Made by a program: the position numbers and the translations under genes. From positions 15,677,903 to 15,741,902 of the forward strand of contig CM036243.1 in the NCBI GenBank assembly GCA_020698575.1: a stretch of 64,000 bases of DNA, given 5' to 3'. Positions 33,569 to 46,418 of this stretch are shown here, piece by piece (the stretch's first letter is position 1; each line of letters starts with the position of its first letter). This DNA comes from Bostrychus sinensis. Taxonomy: Eukaryota > Chordata > Actinopteri > Gobiiformes > Eleotridae. Under the pieces are notes generated by a model. It did no database searches. It worked only from the letters and a program-made list of their open reading frames with translations, and was not told where the DNA came from.

Positions 33569-34074
33569 GGTGCACCTTTCTCTGCTGTGAAGAAACTAAC
33601 AAACAGAACACTTAACAGCAGCTTTATGGTGATTGCATACATGACCAAATTATAACAATGAAGGTGCTTTACAGTTTTACTTAAACTAAAGCCATGACTG
33701 ACACATTAAGTGTGGGCGCACTTGAGCTACGGGTAATGAAAAGTGCGTGATTTAACTATTTGGTTAGTTAATATTAAATCAAATAGTACATTAAATCTAA
33801 CATAAGTGTAGTAGTGTAGTGTAAACTGTGCACATTTACCGCCCCGTTGTAAAAGTAGCTCAACAGCAATTTACACCATTGCCATTTACATTTTCTTTCA
33901 TTGTAACTACAAGTAAGTTATTAAAAAAGTTTTTATAGGATTTTGCAAATGCTAGCTTTCCCGCACAAGAGAATATAAATGTTACTGGCGTTATTTCCAG
34001 CAAACGTCTTTTGAACCGACTAAAAAGAATACACTTCTCTTTAAAAGTAGGAAAAAGTGACTTTGGAAACTCAC

Positions 34075-34190
34075 CCTGTGTCACCAGCTACAGCAGCAGC
34101 AGCAGGCCAACACCAAAACGCGTGTCCGAACACGTGATTTTTTTGTCACGCTGTGATTGGTTAGCTACCAGGAAGTGCTTAACAAGAACA
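34075..34190 (-). promoter_or_regulatory. bdh2: Probable BDH2 noncoding first exon and core promoter
   Basis: A consensus minus-strand donor (gtgagt, 34074-34069) pairs with the acceptor upstream of the BDH2 start codon. Within or next to the exon are an E-box CACGTG at 34131-34136 and an inverted CCAAT box (gattgg, 34155-34160). The transcription start was not determined. Confidence 0.55.
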
Positions 34191-34199
34191 TAAGGTCGT

Positions 34200-37100
34200 G
34201 CGTAAACCATGGCGTAAGCCCAAAGTTAACTTTCATACACGCAGAGATGCGTTTAAATATTATATTAGTTCATTGCTAATGCATTTGCATGATTTTAGTG
34301 AGTGTGCTGCTAATTCTTTTAATGTATATAAGGAAATTATACGAACGGTAGACACTTTTTTTTTGGACAAAAAATAGCTTTTAAAGTAGCTGTCATATAA
34401 TTAATAATTAGCCTACTTGAACTTTGTTCTTTGAGGTCTGGTCAAAGGTATGCATCCGTACACTTTTATTTTTGGATATTAACGTAATCCTGTAGTGTTC
34501 AACATCAGTCTTCAGTCTTCTGAAGTAGCCTTTTTGGTGACAGTAATGTAATAATATGAGTTTGCACACGTCACTTGCTGAATGTATTATAGAATATAGG
34601 TAACCCACCTTTCACTGGGATGGAGACTTTGTATTTCCTCCTTTTCTTGAAATAATGGTAAATAAATAAATACATCACAGTGTTCTTTCACATCTTATTA
34701 TCTAATAATGCAAGTTAGAACTGTCTTAGTCTGAGTGAGAAAATCTGGCATGGTGCATACTACCTTTTACCAGTCACTGAAAATGTACTCTATATGACGA
34801 TAAATCAAAATGAAATGGCATGATTTCAAGTTTGCACAGAAGCCAAATATCACAGAATTACTTACATGTTCCTGTAGTTTGTTTTTACTGAAGCGAAAAA
34901 ATTTAATTTGAGCTTCTTTTGTAATAAAACAACAAAGCATTTCCAAGGACTGGTAGGTCACCACATTTTTAGAATGTTTTCTGCTTTTATGACACTAACA
35001 GAGCAAAGAAAATAGAAGAAGCTATTTAGAAAAATCCTGTTGTACCATATACTGCTGAAAGGCAGCCTCATTCCCATTAGGCCAAGGACTAAGTGCACAG
35101 CCGAGAAGAAAAGATAAATTAAAGTAGTGATAATATGGTGGTATTTCTTACTAAAACCAATCTTTACTTTCTTCCTAAAATGTAAATTTCACTGCTTTGT
35201 AAATGTATTAACAATGCTTCTTAGCAATAAATCTCATACCATTTGTGCCACATTTGTAAGGAACATGCATCTGTGGGACAAGCAGCTGAGTGTGTGGGTT
35301 ATCCCTCTGCATTGAAATGACAAGCTCTGAAGGAGATGCCACCCCACACCATCACATTTCCTTAGGCACCTGATTGTCAGCACCTGGGGTACCAGCTCAA
35401 AACAATAGCCAAGCAACAGTTGAAGCTGTGTATGTTGGTACAGAACATTTGGCATATTTTTCAATGTGCAGCTCACATACTGTGCTCTCTACTGCTCATC
35501 CCACAAATGCATGTTCATTATAAACGTGGCACCATTAAAAAGGAAAATAAACAGGCTTTCCAAAGGTATAATTACTTTTTGTGTTGTTAATATATATAGG
35601 AGGTCTAGCATTTTTTACAAAAGTGGACAATAATCTCTTATCAAAATTAACCACAATGGTGCCAGGCTATCAATAACCTCTCTCACCCGATTAACAGCAT
35701 GTGTGATTTTTTTCTTTACATTGTTGCCATTTTAACAACAGTAAAGTCACAATTAGATCCCACATAACAACCACATTCAAACAAATCCACTTCTTCTGCT
35801 GTTGTCCCTGTTCAGAAATCAAGTATAGATTGCTAATAATTTGGCATATTCTGGTATTTTATGGCAAAACCAGCAACAATTGGCCACGTTCCACCCTTCT
35901 TTTCTTTAATTGGTTACTCTGCTTGAAATTGTTCTGTCAATAGAAATTCAAAGGGATACTAGATTAACTTCTTTGTATAGAATAGAAAAAAAAAAAAAAT
36001 TAGCCAGCCTGACAACAGAAATAAGTAAATAATGATTGACTGTAGTTCTCATTTTGCTCTGGAGTTGCCACCTGCTATTGTCCATTTTGAATGTGAGAGA
36101 TTTAATATCGTGTTTTCTGGCCTGACAAGCTGAACACTGATTTCTCTGGCACTTTTTCCCTTTCTCACCTTTGTCCAAAAGTAATTTGTAACCTATTTCA
36201 TTCACTAAGATTTGAAGAAAATGTTTTAAAGTCAAACCACATTGAAGGGTGTCAGCGCTCCAGCAAACACTGACAAAATGGAAAACAATGAGCAAAGTGT
36301 AATTGGTTTCATTTCCCATATATATTACGCAGTTTGTCATTTATCTACAACCATGTTTAATTTTTGTGTCTTGTTGTTTGTCAACCGTGGTAATGAAAGT
36401 CTGAACAAAAGAACTGCGATAATAGGAAAAATGGGAGTATAAAGAAGTGGTCAAACAAATGTGATCCTTTCACTCATTGGTTTTGATGCCATTGTCAGTT
36501 TCTAGAGGCCACACTAAAATAAGTTTAGGGTTAGATTCTACAGTAAAATTATGACCTATAGCAAATAAAGACAAGCAACAACACAGTAGGCAAACCAATT
36601 ATTTATTTTTTTATCTCATAATGTCAGTAAATGTATTAAAATATAATTTCCTTCCTCATAGGCTGAAGTTTATTTTGTATCCCATCACAGAATTTGGATT
36701 AATGGATAAATAAAGCGCTACATAAATCTTAAATTGTTTAATGCATATTCACAAAGTGATCAATAGTGTGTTTATAAACTTTCAGACAGAGAGAGTTACT
36801 TATACTTAAATGTATGACTTTTCGTTTGTTTCTTTGTTTTAGTGAATCATTAATAAAACAAGAAAGTTGAATTCATGGGGTACTGGGGTAGTCTATAATA
36901 ATCACTAAACTCCTGTCAGTTCTGCCAGTACCAAGAATGGTTCATCAAGAAAGCTATGCCTTTAGCCCATAACTGTAACTGTGTATTAATAAGCCACTAA
37001 ATAAAACTGGTCTCAAAATGTATGGTTATGGAGAAGTAAATTTCCCATTAATTTTCTCCCCTGACATAAAAAAAAAAAAAAAAACTATGTTAAGAGTTTA

Positions 37101-37877
37101 AATGCTTCTTGGAGGAAAATAAGCTATGGGGTAACTCATGACCATAAAAAATGTTATTACTATAACTTTAAACTTGAAAATGGGCTAAATAAGTTTATAC
37201 CTTTCCTTTTTTATGAAAACAGTTACGGTTGAGCTCCTTTTCTCTAAACAATTGAATTCATAAACCAACCAATCAATGACACTGAAAACGGCAATAATAA
37301 ATAATCCACCTGTATGTAAAAGAACTGACTTTCAGCAATGAAATAAAAGATTAAGGCAGAGGTCTAACAGCCAAAAAATGAATGAATGAAATGGCAAAAA
37401 ATGTTCCATCAGTGGTATTTGACTCCAGAATCAGAATTCCTCAAAAAGATAAATTTATATAGAAATTTTACTGCTGGTGACCCTACATTTGACCAAACCA
37501 CCCATGACAGGTTTTTACTGCTCAAAGGCAAGTGTCCAGTGGAAAAGTGTGGAATTGTCAAAGCGCCTTCGGAGACTGATTAGACTAGAGCAAGATTTAT
37601 GTTTTTGAAAAGTGGAAGTGGCAGCAGAGTCTACATTTGACTTAATGCAGCTGGTGATGATGTGGTCTGGCTCCACACCTGTCTCCCTCCACACAAAGAG
37701 GTGCAGTCAAGGAGAACCATGGCTTTGTGTGGTCCACTTGGCCCAACACTCAATGCCCCTGGACAGAAGTAATGGAAAGTGGCTGTATTGTTGTAAATAC
37801 CCACACTGAAAAGCGGTAATGCCATGTGGAAGGGGGAATTTTCTCAAAGAAAGCTTTTAAATGGTTTAGAGGTGGAA
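34200..37877. other. Gene-free interval
   Basis: No exon or recognisable protein is seen on either strand. The open frames are short and lack family features, and A/T runs are common. This begins the roughly 25-kb stretch between BDH2 and the tachykinin receptor. Confidence 0.6.
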
Positions 37878-37885
37878 GTCTTGAA

Positions 37886-39299
37886 CTGGGCCAGCTCCTG
37901 GCATAAACACTCTATGCAGTTGTTTAGGGCCACAACCACTAGGGGGCACATAAACAGAAAGGTTCTGAATGCACCACATGTTCGAGATGAGCTAGATGAG
38001 CGCAGTGCACGCCGGTTAGATTTGTCTCCGACTTGTTCCCGACTTGCTCTGATGTCATGAGTGCGACTGTCACCAAAAGCTCATGAGATCCAAACGAGAC
38101 CAGCGCCTGAGCCGCCGCAGTTCATCAGGAGCAACTGCGGAGGCTGCTTGGCTCAGTGCATGATGGGAAAACGCCCACCTGTCAGCGGTGAACGGACAGG
38201 TGATTGGATCCGAGTTTAGTGCTGATCAGAAACGTAACACACGACACTTCACTGCCATTCCCTTCCTTTAAAAAAAATAAAAATAAAAATACAGACTAAA
38301 GTTACAGTTTTGACATGGATAAACTTTGTGCCCTGCTGCTCAGTGTGAAGTAGAATATTATTAAAAAGATTGTGCACAATAGCTGCTGTTATAAAATGCT
38401 GTTTAACATTTATAACGTGTAACCTAGACATAAAAGCTAAGAACCACTGCTGAATGTGCCTGATGTTGTGTGCTCCAAAAGAGCACCTCATTAATAAACA
38501 GACTGTGGTCAAGCACGTGACAGAAAAGTTCTTGCAAATCAGTTTAATGCATTTATTTTCAAAATCATATCCAACACACGCTGAGAAGTGGATTTCAGGC
38601 GTGATGGGGCGTGATCTGAGCCACAAACTGTCCGACTTCAGTACAGGTGTATTTCCCTCCTCCTGTTGCGGCCTTGCGCTCTCGTTCACAATCCAGGCGA
38701 GGCGCAGTTCATCTCGAACGAGCCTTATGGCGTTTTCCCGTCATGCACTGAGCCAAGCAGCCTCCGCAGTTGCTCCTGATGAACTGCGGCTCAGACGGCT
38801 CATCTCGCTTAGATCTCACGAGCTTTTGGTGACCGTCGCACTCATGACATCAGAGCAAGTCGGGAAGAAGTCGGACACAAATCTAACCGACGTGCACTGC
38901 GCACAGACCGACACTGATCGAAACTGCGCAGGTCAAGCTCATCTCGAACAAGCCTATTATTAAACCCAAGTAATGCTAAAGACTTAAATGGGCCCTAACA
39001 GAAAATTTAGAGTGGAAAAAAAGAAAATTGGAGAACAAAAAAACAGTGCAGGATAAAGGTAACATTTTTGTTTTTGTTTGTGATTTAGTCATTATTTTTG
39101 CATTCCTTTATTTATTCCTATTTATTCTTCAAAATTAATTATTTATTGGTTCATTTGCTACAATAAACCATGTTCAAATAAAGTCAGAGATTTGTGATTA
39201 ATTAATTTCTTATCTTATAAGCTGTCTATATATGGTGTCATTTGGTGGGCCATAAACTAAATCTTGTTTAGGGCCACAAAAAGCCTAGAGCTGGCCTTG
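37886..39299. mobile_element. hAT-like nonautonomous transposon with internal palindrome
   Basis: The terminal inverted repeats contain GGCCAGCTC followed by (C/T)(T/A)GGC at both ends. A perfect 8-bp duplication, gtcttgaa, flanks the element (37878-37885 and 39300-39307), which is the hAT hallmark. 'ttgtttagggccacaa' also occurs near both ends in direct orientation. There is no transposase frame; the two longest open frames inside are products of the palindrome. The interior carries the long inverted repeat listed separately. Confidence 0.8.
37977..38955. repeat. Long inverted repeat (arms about 200 bp, spacer about 550 bp)
   Basis: The left arm, about 37977-38174, is the reverse complement of the right arm, about 38729-38955, with few mismatches and one insertion of about 30 bp in the right arm. 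Long shared tracts include 'cttgctctgatgtcatgag' and 'gttcatcaggagcaactgcg'. 'tcatctcgaac' recurs at 38709 and 38940 and, inverted, at 37980, so the right arm side also has a short direct repeat. Transcription across the arms would give a hairpin. Confidence 0.85.
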
Positions 39300-39307
39300 G
39301 TCTTGAA

Positions 39308-42300
39308 GCTTACAGTTTCCACAATTATTTAAACAAGAGGAAAGATGAAAAAATATTTTTAATGATCTATTTATTTTAACACTATACACTTTCTTGATCT
39401 CCTTGTTCATATGGTCCAAGGTAGTTTGTCATATAAAGCAATGTTTACCTGGCAATCAAACCCGACATCAAAGATTTAGACGTATGCAAATAAATTCATA
39501 TAGGCCTGTAACTGTCATTTCTTTATACTTGGCAGCATTAGATATGAATGCTCATGATCTTCAGGCCCTCAAGGCGTGGCTGTGTAGTGAAAATCACTGC
39601 ATGTGCTCAGGAACACAATGCAAATGCAAACTAAAGCTGTATCATGCAAGGAAGAAGCCACACAGTCTATGCACATGATCCGGAAACACTGTTGTCTTCT
39701 GTAGGCCAAAGCTAATTCAAAATGCACTGAGGTAACATGGAAATCTGTTTTACGGTCAAAAGTAGGCCTAATTCACACAAAATTACCCAGAATGCATTGT
39801 GCAAAGAACTGGTTAACAATGTTACTAGACAGTCAAAATAGACCAGAATGCTTTACAAGTTGTCAGAGGGAAATGAGTTAGAGTGATACAGTTATGTTGC
39901 GTTGTAATCATGAGTAAATTGTAGCTGTTACAGTGTAAAATACAGTTTCTCTCGTAAGGCAACAAAGAGCTGCAATAATCCAGTCTGTATTATTAAATAA
40001 TGCAATGACACACATATTATTATTCTCTATAAATGCTAATAAATCAGTTAAGTCTGTAGTAATGTAGTAATTGAGGGGTTAGGGACTTTAGGGTCATTAG
40101 GCTATTCAAACTGAAGATTGCCCAGCAGCATTTCCCCTATTTTGCTAAATCAACTTTTTTGAGCTTTTAACCATGTTATATTATTAGCGCCTCAAAAACA
40201 TACCTAGTGTAGCATTTTGTTTCATTCATGCATGTTTGAGTAAGTTTGTTGAGCTACTGCCCTTCTCAAACACTCAGATCTCACAGCTCTACATAGATAT
40301 GTGAAACCAGGAAGTGCTTCTGCGCATTTCTAAAGTCCATAAATCGTCACCAGACTCATTCTGATCATTTCTGCCACTACAAAATCAGACAGATCATTTG
40401 CGCTATCTACGTATCTGCTTGCATCATGTTGCTAATAGCTGTGCTAAACAGCCATTTCATGTTCTGTCCAGTCTCCACCATTGCCAGCAGGGGGTGTCAG
40501 ACACCTAATCCAAGTGTTCTCTTCAAAGTCAAAGTCAAAGCTCCTCATAAGAAGAGGTTTCCATGCATATACATTATTTTAAGTTATAAAACCTGAAATA
40601 CTAATACAAAAGTGTCCAGAATTAAAGCCTGAAAAAAGCAAAATAAGGTACCTTTAAAGACAGTGCAAGTGCATTGCAACCATAACTTTAGTGTTAGTTC
40701 AGAATAAAATATTTGTCTTCTCCACTTCCAGGTATCTGTCTCACTAAATTAATATGAATAAGGTGTCATACTTCAGACAACAGACCACAGGAATCTTCCC
40801 TCAAACACAAGAAAGCTGGACACAAAGGACCTATTTATTTCTGCCCAGAATATATTGAATGGAACAACATCAGTGAGTGAATGATGAAAATTAAAATTCG
40901 AAGCAGATGTGTCTGAGACTCCACACAGTACACTGACACTTTTAGATGAGAGCTCATATCTCAGTGGAGCCACTGTCTGTGTGAGGTGAAGCTGCAGCAT
41001 TATAACACTGATTAGGTAAATACAGAAACTGATGTAAATACTTGGGACATTTCGTGTTATAAAATAAAACCAGATCCTCTAAATAATTTGAACATCCGAA
41101 TGTCTTTCCTGATGCAACCTTCTCCATTTATCCTGACACAAAGCGTACATTTCTTTCTTACAACAGATAAAGGAAGACAACAAGGGAACAGTATTTGTCT
41201 CAAATAAAAACACATTTTGTAGCATTTTCCAACATTTTCCATAAAGCACACTAGAGTGGACAATAGATGAAAAGCGCAAAAAATGAGCACCACAAATTGT
41301 ACACCCTCTTATCAGCCATGTCTGTTTGTAAACTCCCATTTTGATCTGATAAAAAAATCTAACTGGCATTAGGTATTCTGCCTGTAGATATGGCTCTCCT
41401 TTGAGATAGTATGAAAGCAACAATCCTGCCAACACTTGTATTATTCATGCTACTGGCAGCAGCACATTATCTCAACTCTGACTTGCTAATGAATGAAGTT
41501 GACTATCACACTTTTAAGGCGGCTCCCAGAGGAATAGTTGTCCATATTGGAGTCTGTCCTGCATAGTGATGTCCAACTGACAGACTGAGAGTCGCTCCCA
41601 ATTACTGCTCTGTAAGTCCAACACAAGGCCACCAGCGCAATTAAAGAGTCTCATACAAATGCATGAGTCATTATTCGTGGACATTGTTTTCAGCTGTTCA
41701 AAAACAATCTCATCATTGTTAATTAGGGCCAAGCCTGATCCGGTGTCAGTGCTTCCTTAAACTGTTGTCACATGTCAAGTAAGTCACTTCTTGGGTCATG
41801 ACAAAAGATAACCTTGCTATAACCTAACTAGCTGTAGGGGGGTAGCTGTAAATGTCCTTTTAACAAGTGTTTGGGTTAGCAATGTTATCCACCCATCACT
41901 GTCTGAAAGATGAGTTATTACTTCATAACGTTGTTCACCTGCTACCATTGACATCGAACATGTATTCTATTATCTTATGGCAAAATGACCCCTTTCAAAC
42001 ACAGCCATGTTGTTTACAAACAGTAAAAGGTCCTATAGGACATTTTTTTATATGCATGTTCACATTCAGCAGTAACAGATCAAACGATGGCTAAGTGCAC
42101 CATGTTAGAAGGACTTGTCAGTGCCCAAAGCCAGCCAAAGATCATGTGTGTAAATGTAAGTGCATCGTGTCATTCATGTGCAGCTCAGTGGTCAGTCGAA
42201 GGGCCATTAAGTGACAAATATAGGCACGACTTCTGCTTCCATGTCAGCAGAGGTAATTATTCCCACAAGGATTAAACTGCAACTGTGAGCAGGGCCAGAG

Positions 42301-44291
42301 CCTCAGCAACCTGTGAGTGTGTGTCTAAGGCCTCCGACCACTTCAGCATCTACGGTTTATAAACTGTTTACTGCTGTGTTCTTATGTATCTTTCCTGGAC
42401 CCACATGTTTAGCACAAAGGTTACAAACAACAGCTAGAGTGGTGGAGTATTACACTTAAGATGTATTAGCATGTGCATGTACTGCCCAGTATAAAAGCTC
42501 TGCAAGGTTCCTTTTCAGCTTGCTTTGTGGTTTTAAAGGTGAAAATTGAGAGTCGAGGCACAGAAGTGTTGACAAATTAAAGCACTCAAGCAAAATGTAA
42601 TTTAAACACATTTCCTTGGTCCCTGGCAGTGAGTACCGAGACTTTTGTTGCTTTAAAAATGTTCAGAAATGTAATATGCTTTTAAATCTAAAGATTCAAC
42701 AATCAAGTTTTTTTTATGACACTAATGTGTTCTTCAAATTCTTTTAGTTGAAGGCTGCCACTCACTAAATGTTTATTTAATTTTGTTTTATTTCTATTTG
42801 TATAATTCCAATATGGTAGGCATGAGTTGGAATAAACTAGATTTACACCACTCCAATCTATTTTAGAATTGGACTGTTAATGTTTTTTTTGGCCTTGCCC
42901 TTATCTCGCAATGATAAAGATAAAGTTCCCAAACTGGAGATCTTTTAGTTCGGGGGTAAATGCTCCACACCAAAGTCAAATAATTTCTTTCTTAATGAAT
43001 TACTGACTTCAGACTTATATTGTGCACATTGAAGGCACCAATGTGCATGCATTGTTATACTAATTACAACTAATTATTGTTTCCTACACTTTTACCCACA
43101 CAATTTATTCTATTTTTCTCATTTGTTACTGGCAACACATTTTCAGCATTACTGAAGTATTTTTGCTTTAACGCTTTAACACTTTTTTTTTGTTAAAAGT
43201 AAATTTAGATAAACATTATAAGAACAACCAGTAAAAGGTTTTGTGTCTGTGTGTGGTGTCTCACTGTGGAACAGTCTGGGGAACAAACACAAGCAACGTA
43301 CGAGTATTCACACATTTGAGTCAATATATAAACAAATCATATTCTCACAGTACAGAGCTGAGGAAACACTATAAAGGTCACAAAAGACTATATTAATAGA
43401 AGTGTGGTTATGTTTTATGTGCATTGTTTAATATTGAACACTGTGAAATGTATTTGATGTACCTGAATGTATTTGATCTTGAAGCAGTAATTACAGCAGT
43501 AATTATAATATAATAATAATATAAAGGAATGGGAGCAAATAAGTGTTACTTCATCCCACTCCTTTTCAAGCTACAGATATGTAAATGTAAATGACTATTT
43601 CTAAATGTGTATTATTATAATTTTGTATAATCACTGTTATTGATGTGTATATATGTATTAATACAAGTTAATGTGCTTAGAAATTGCCACACAGATGTAT
43701 GTACATAGCAATGTATATATGGCAATATTCTTTAGCGCTTGAAATAAAAAAGATGCCTGCCCCCACCGCTATTAAATACTACAGGCCTATAGAATGTTGT
43801 GTTGTCATCTGAAACCCAGCAGCATTACCTCTCTGCTGAGTCTTTGTGAAATTAATCACCTGTCTTTGTCTCCCTCTGAGCAGCTTGTCCATCAACTCCA
43901 CACCCTGTCTCTTCATCTTCCCTTTGGTCCTGCTTTGACCACCAGCTCTCTGACCTTCACTGACCACACCAAGTGCATTGTGCACCAACTGCCCTGCTAA
44001 TCACTGAAGACGACAGACCGAGAGAACAAATTTCTACAGCTCCGGCATGCGAGACGCCCAGGGTCAGCGAGGGCACCAGGAAGTTACACTCATGCTGTTA
44101 ACTTTGTGTCTGGGGAACTCATAACTTTGCCCTCAAATGGACACTTGGAGACTGATTGGAGAGCAACTCAAGGAGCGTTTCTGGATATCTGTGTTAAAAA
44201 GTAAGCCCATAAGAGAGGAGCAGCAGCAGTTTTAAAGCATTTATTTAGAGATACTATCGCAATTGACTTGTAACTTTTATTTGGACTAATT
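39308..44291. other. Gene-free interval, mostly unique-looking
   Basis: No exons are recognised. Apart from the LINE-like 3' end near 43.5-43.76 kb, I see no clear repeat. Tracts such as 40.4-43.3 kb are candidates for regulatory sequence only because of their position upstream of BDH2 and downstream of the tachykinin receptor; nothing in the sequence proves it. Confidence 0.45.
43505..43762 (+). repeat. Probable LINE 3' UTR fragment
   Basis: 'gaatgggagcaaataagt' followed by 'acttcatcccactcctttt', then an AT-rich tract ending 'gcttgaaataaaaaa', resembles the 3' UTR of a LINE found widely in fish. There is no coding part. The family is not named with confidence. Confidence 0.4.
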
Positions 44292-44530
44292 CAGTGGTTC
44301 TCAACAAGTTGGGACCCAAAAATGGGTCACAGAACTGTTTTCAGTGGGTCGCGGGCCTTTGCCATGGTAAGAAAATAAAGTCTAATTTTAAAAAATAAAT
44401 CATCATTTTACACTCTTTAACAGCAGGTGGCAGTGTGGGACATATAGAACAGAATAATATAAAAGAAACTCAACCACAGCCAAAAAAATCCAGTTTTATA
44501 ACATTACTGTAATACCTAAGGATGTAAGTA

Positions 44531-45235
44531 CTGCTTAATTTTCCTCAATATCTTCTAGTTTTCCTGAAATATCTCTTAATTTTCTTCATTATCTTCTACT
44601 TTTTCTGAAATATCTCTTAATTTTCCTCAATATCTTCTAATTTTTCTGAAATATTTCTTATTTTTTCTCATTATCCTGTAATTTTTCTAAAATATCTCTT
44701 AATTTTTCTCAATATCTTATTTTTCTTAAAATATCTCTTAATTTTCCTCATTATCTTCTAATTTTCCTGAAATAACTCTTAATTTTTCTCAATATTTTCT
44801 AATTTTCCTGAAATATCTATTAATTTTCCTCAATATCTTCTATTTTTCTGGAAATATCTCTTAATTTTCTTCATCATTTTCTAATTTTCCTGAAATATCT
44901 CTTAATTTTCCTCAATATCTTCTAATTTTCCTGAAATATCTCTTAATTTTCTTAATTATTTTCTAATTTTCCTGAAATATCTCTTAATTTTTCTCAATAT
45001 CTTTTAATTTTTCTGAAATATCTCTTAATTGTACTCAATATCATCTAATTTTCCTGAAATATCTCTTAATTTTCCTTATTATCTTCTACGTTTTCTGAAA
45101 TATTTTTTAATTTTCCTTATTATTTTCTACTTTTTCTGAAATATCTATTAGTTTTCCTCACTATCTTCTAATTTTCCTAAAATATCTCTTAATTTTCCTC
45201 AATATCTTCTAATTTTCCTGAAATATTTCTTAAGT
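44531..45235 (+). repeat. 41-bp minisatellite inside the outer hAT element
   Basis: About 17 diverged copies of a unit read as AATATCTCTTAATTTTCCTC plus AATATCTTCTAATTTTCCTGA. Each unit is itself two similar halves of about 20 bp, so the array grew from a shorter repeat. It resumes at about 45911-45961 after the L2 insertion. It is strongly pyrimidine-rich on the plus strand. Confidence 0.88.
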
Positions 45236-45911
45236 TATCAATGCTCTCACTTTTTCCAGACTCGACCACTGCAACTCTCTCCTCTCAGGTCTTGACATTA
45301 AATCCCTCTCTCGCCTCCAACTTGTTCAAAAAGCAGCAGCTAGGCTTCTCTCTGGTTTCAACAGACACCAACACATTACCCCTGTTTTAGCCTCGCTGCA
45401 CTGGCTCCCTGTGCATTTTAGAATTGATTTTAAAATTTTACTGATTACTTTTAAAGCTCATTTAGGTCTGGCGCCCAGCTACATTACAGCATTACTAACA
45501 CCCTACGAGCCTCCTCGCAGCCTCAGATCCTCGGGCAGGTCCCTTTTAGCTGTTCCAGGGTCGAGACTCAAGACAAGAAGTGACTGAGCTTTTTCGGTCC
45601 GAGCCCCTCGACTCTGGAACAACCTGCCTGAGAAGATAAGGCTGGCACCATCGGTGTCATCTTTTAAATCACTTTTTAAAATGCACTTTAATCGACTGAC
45701 CTTTTTATAAACTATTTATTTATTTATTCATTCATTTATTTTACTATGACTTATTTATTGTCATTCTTCTGTCTGTCTGTCTAAAAGTACTCATGCATGT
45801 GTCTTTTCTTTGTTGATTTTATTGCTTTACCTTGCTGTGTGCTGTTCAGCATTTTGTAAACCTTGTTTTTTAAAAGTGCTATACAAATAAAGATTTATTA
45901 TTATTATTATT
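45236..45911 (+). mobile_element. L2-type LINE, 3' end (5'-truncated)
   Basis: The plus strand encodes the end of a CR1/L2-clade reverse-transcriptase ORF, with LDHCNSLLSGL, LQLVQKAAARLL, ITPVLASLHWLPV and APSYITALLTPYEPPRSLRS, broken by an in-frame TGA at about 45585. It finishes with 'tgctatacaaataaag' and an ATT-repeat tail, the standard L2 3' terminus. It splits the 41-bp minisatellite. Confidence 0.85.
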
Positions 45912-46418
45912 TATGAATTTTTCTCAATATATTCAAATTTTCCTGAAATATCTCTTAATTCCCCTTTTTATTTGGGTTGTGGCTTGTCATTATAGAGTGA
46001 TGATCAGGGGTGAAAGTAAGCCGGTACGGCCTGGTACTATGTACCGGCATAAGATTTAGACGGGGTACGCAGTACCGGGTAGAAAGAGATCAGCTGTCCG
46101 GCCGGTCTTTGCAGCTTTTACACACATTAGAAAGCAGCCGCAGACCGTGGACGCTTTTATGAGGAAAAAAAAAATCTCTGACGCTAAAGCATGTGAACCA
46201 GGCAGTGCTTTATCCCATCATATATGTGTTTGTGTGTTTTTTAGTGGCTTATGCTCGCGCCGTGATGTGATTTAATGCACAAAATGTCCCTCTCCCCTCT
46301 CATCATTCACTGATTGTCTCGCTTCCTTAAACAAACGCATTGAGCATGCGTGTCTTAAGCTTAAAGCACACTTGGAGTGCCGCCTCAAATTACACCAAAC
46401 ACTTGAGAAGGCTTTAAT

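Noticed and set aside
38249..38963. Two overlapping open frames of about 146 and 169 codons on opposite strands
   Set aside because: They lie across the long inverted repeat of a nonautonomous hAT-like element and have no family features. They look like a by-product of the palindrome.
44531..45235. Regularly spaced repeats that might suggest a CRISPR-like array
   Set aside because: The units are contiguous and diverged with no unique spacers, in a vertebrate genome. It is a minisatellite.
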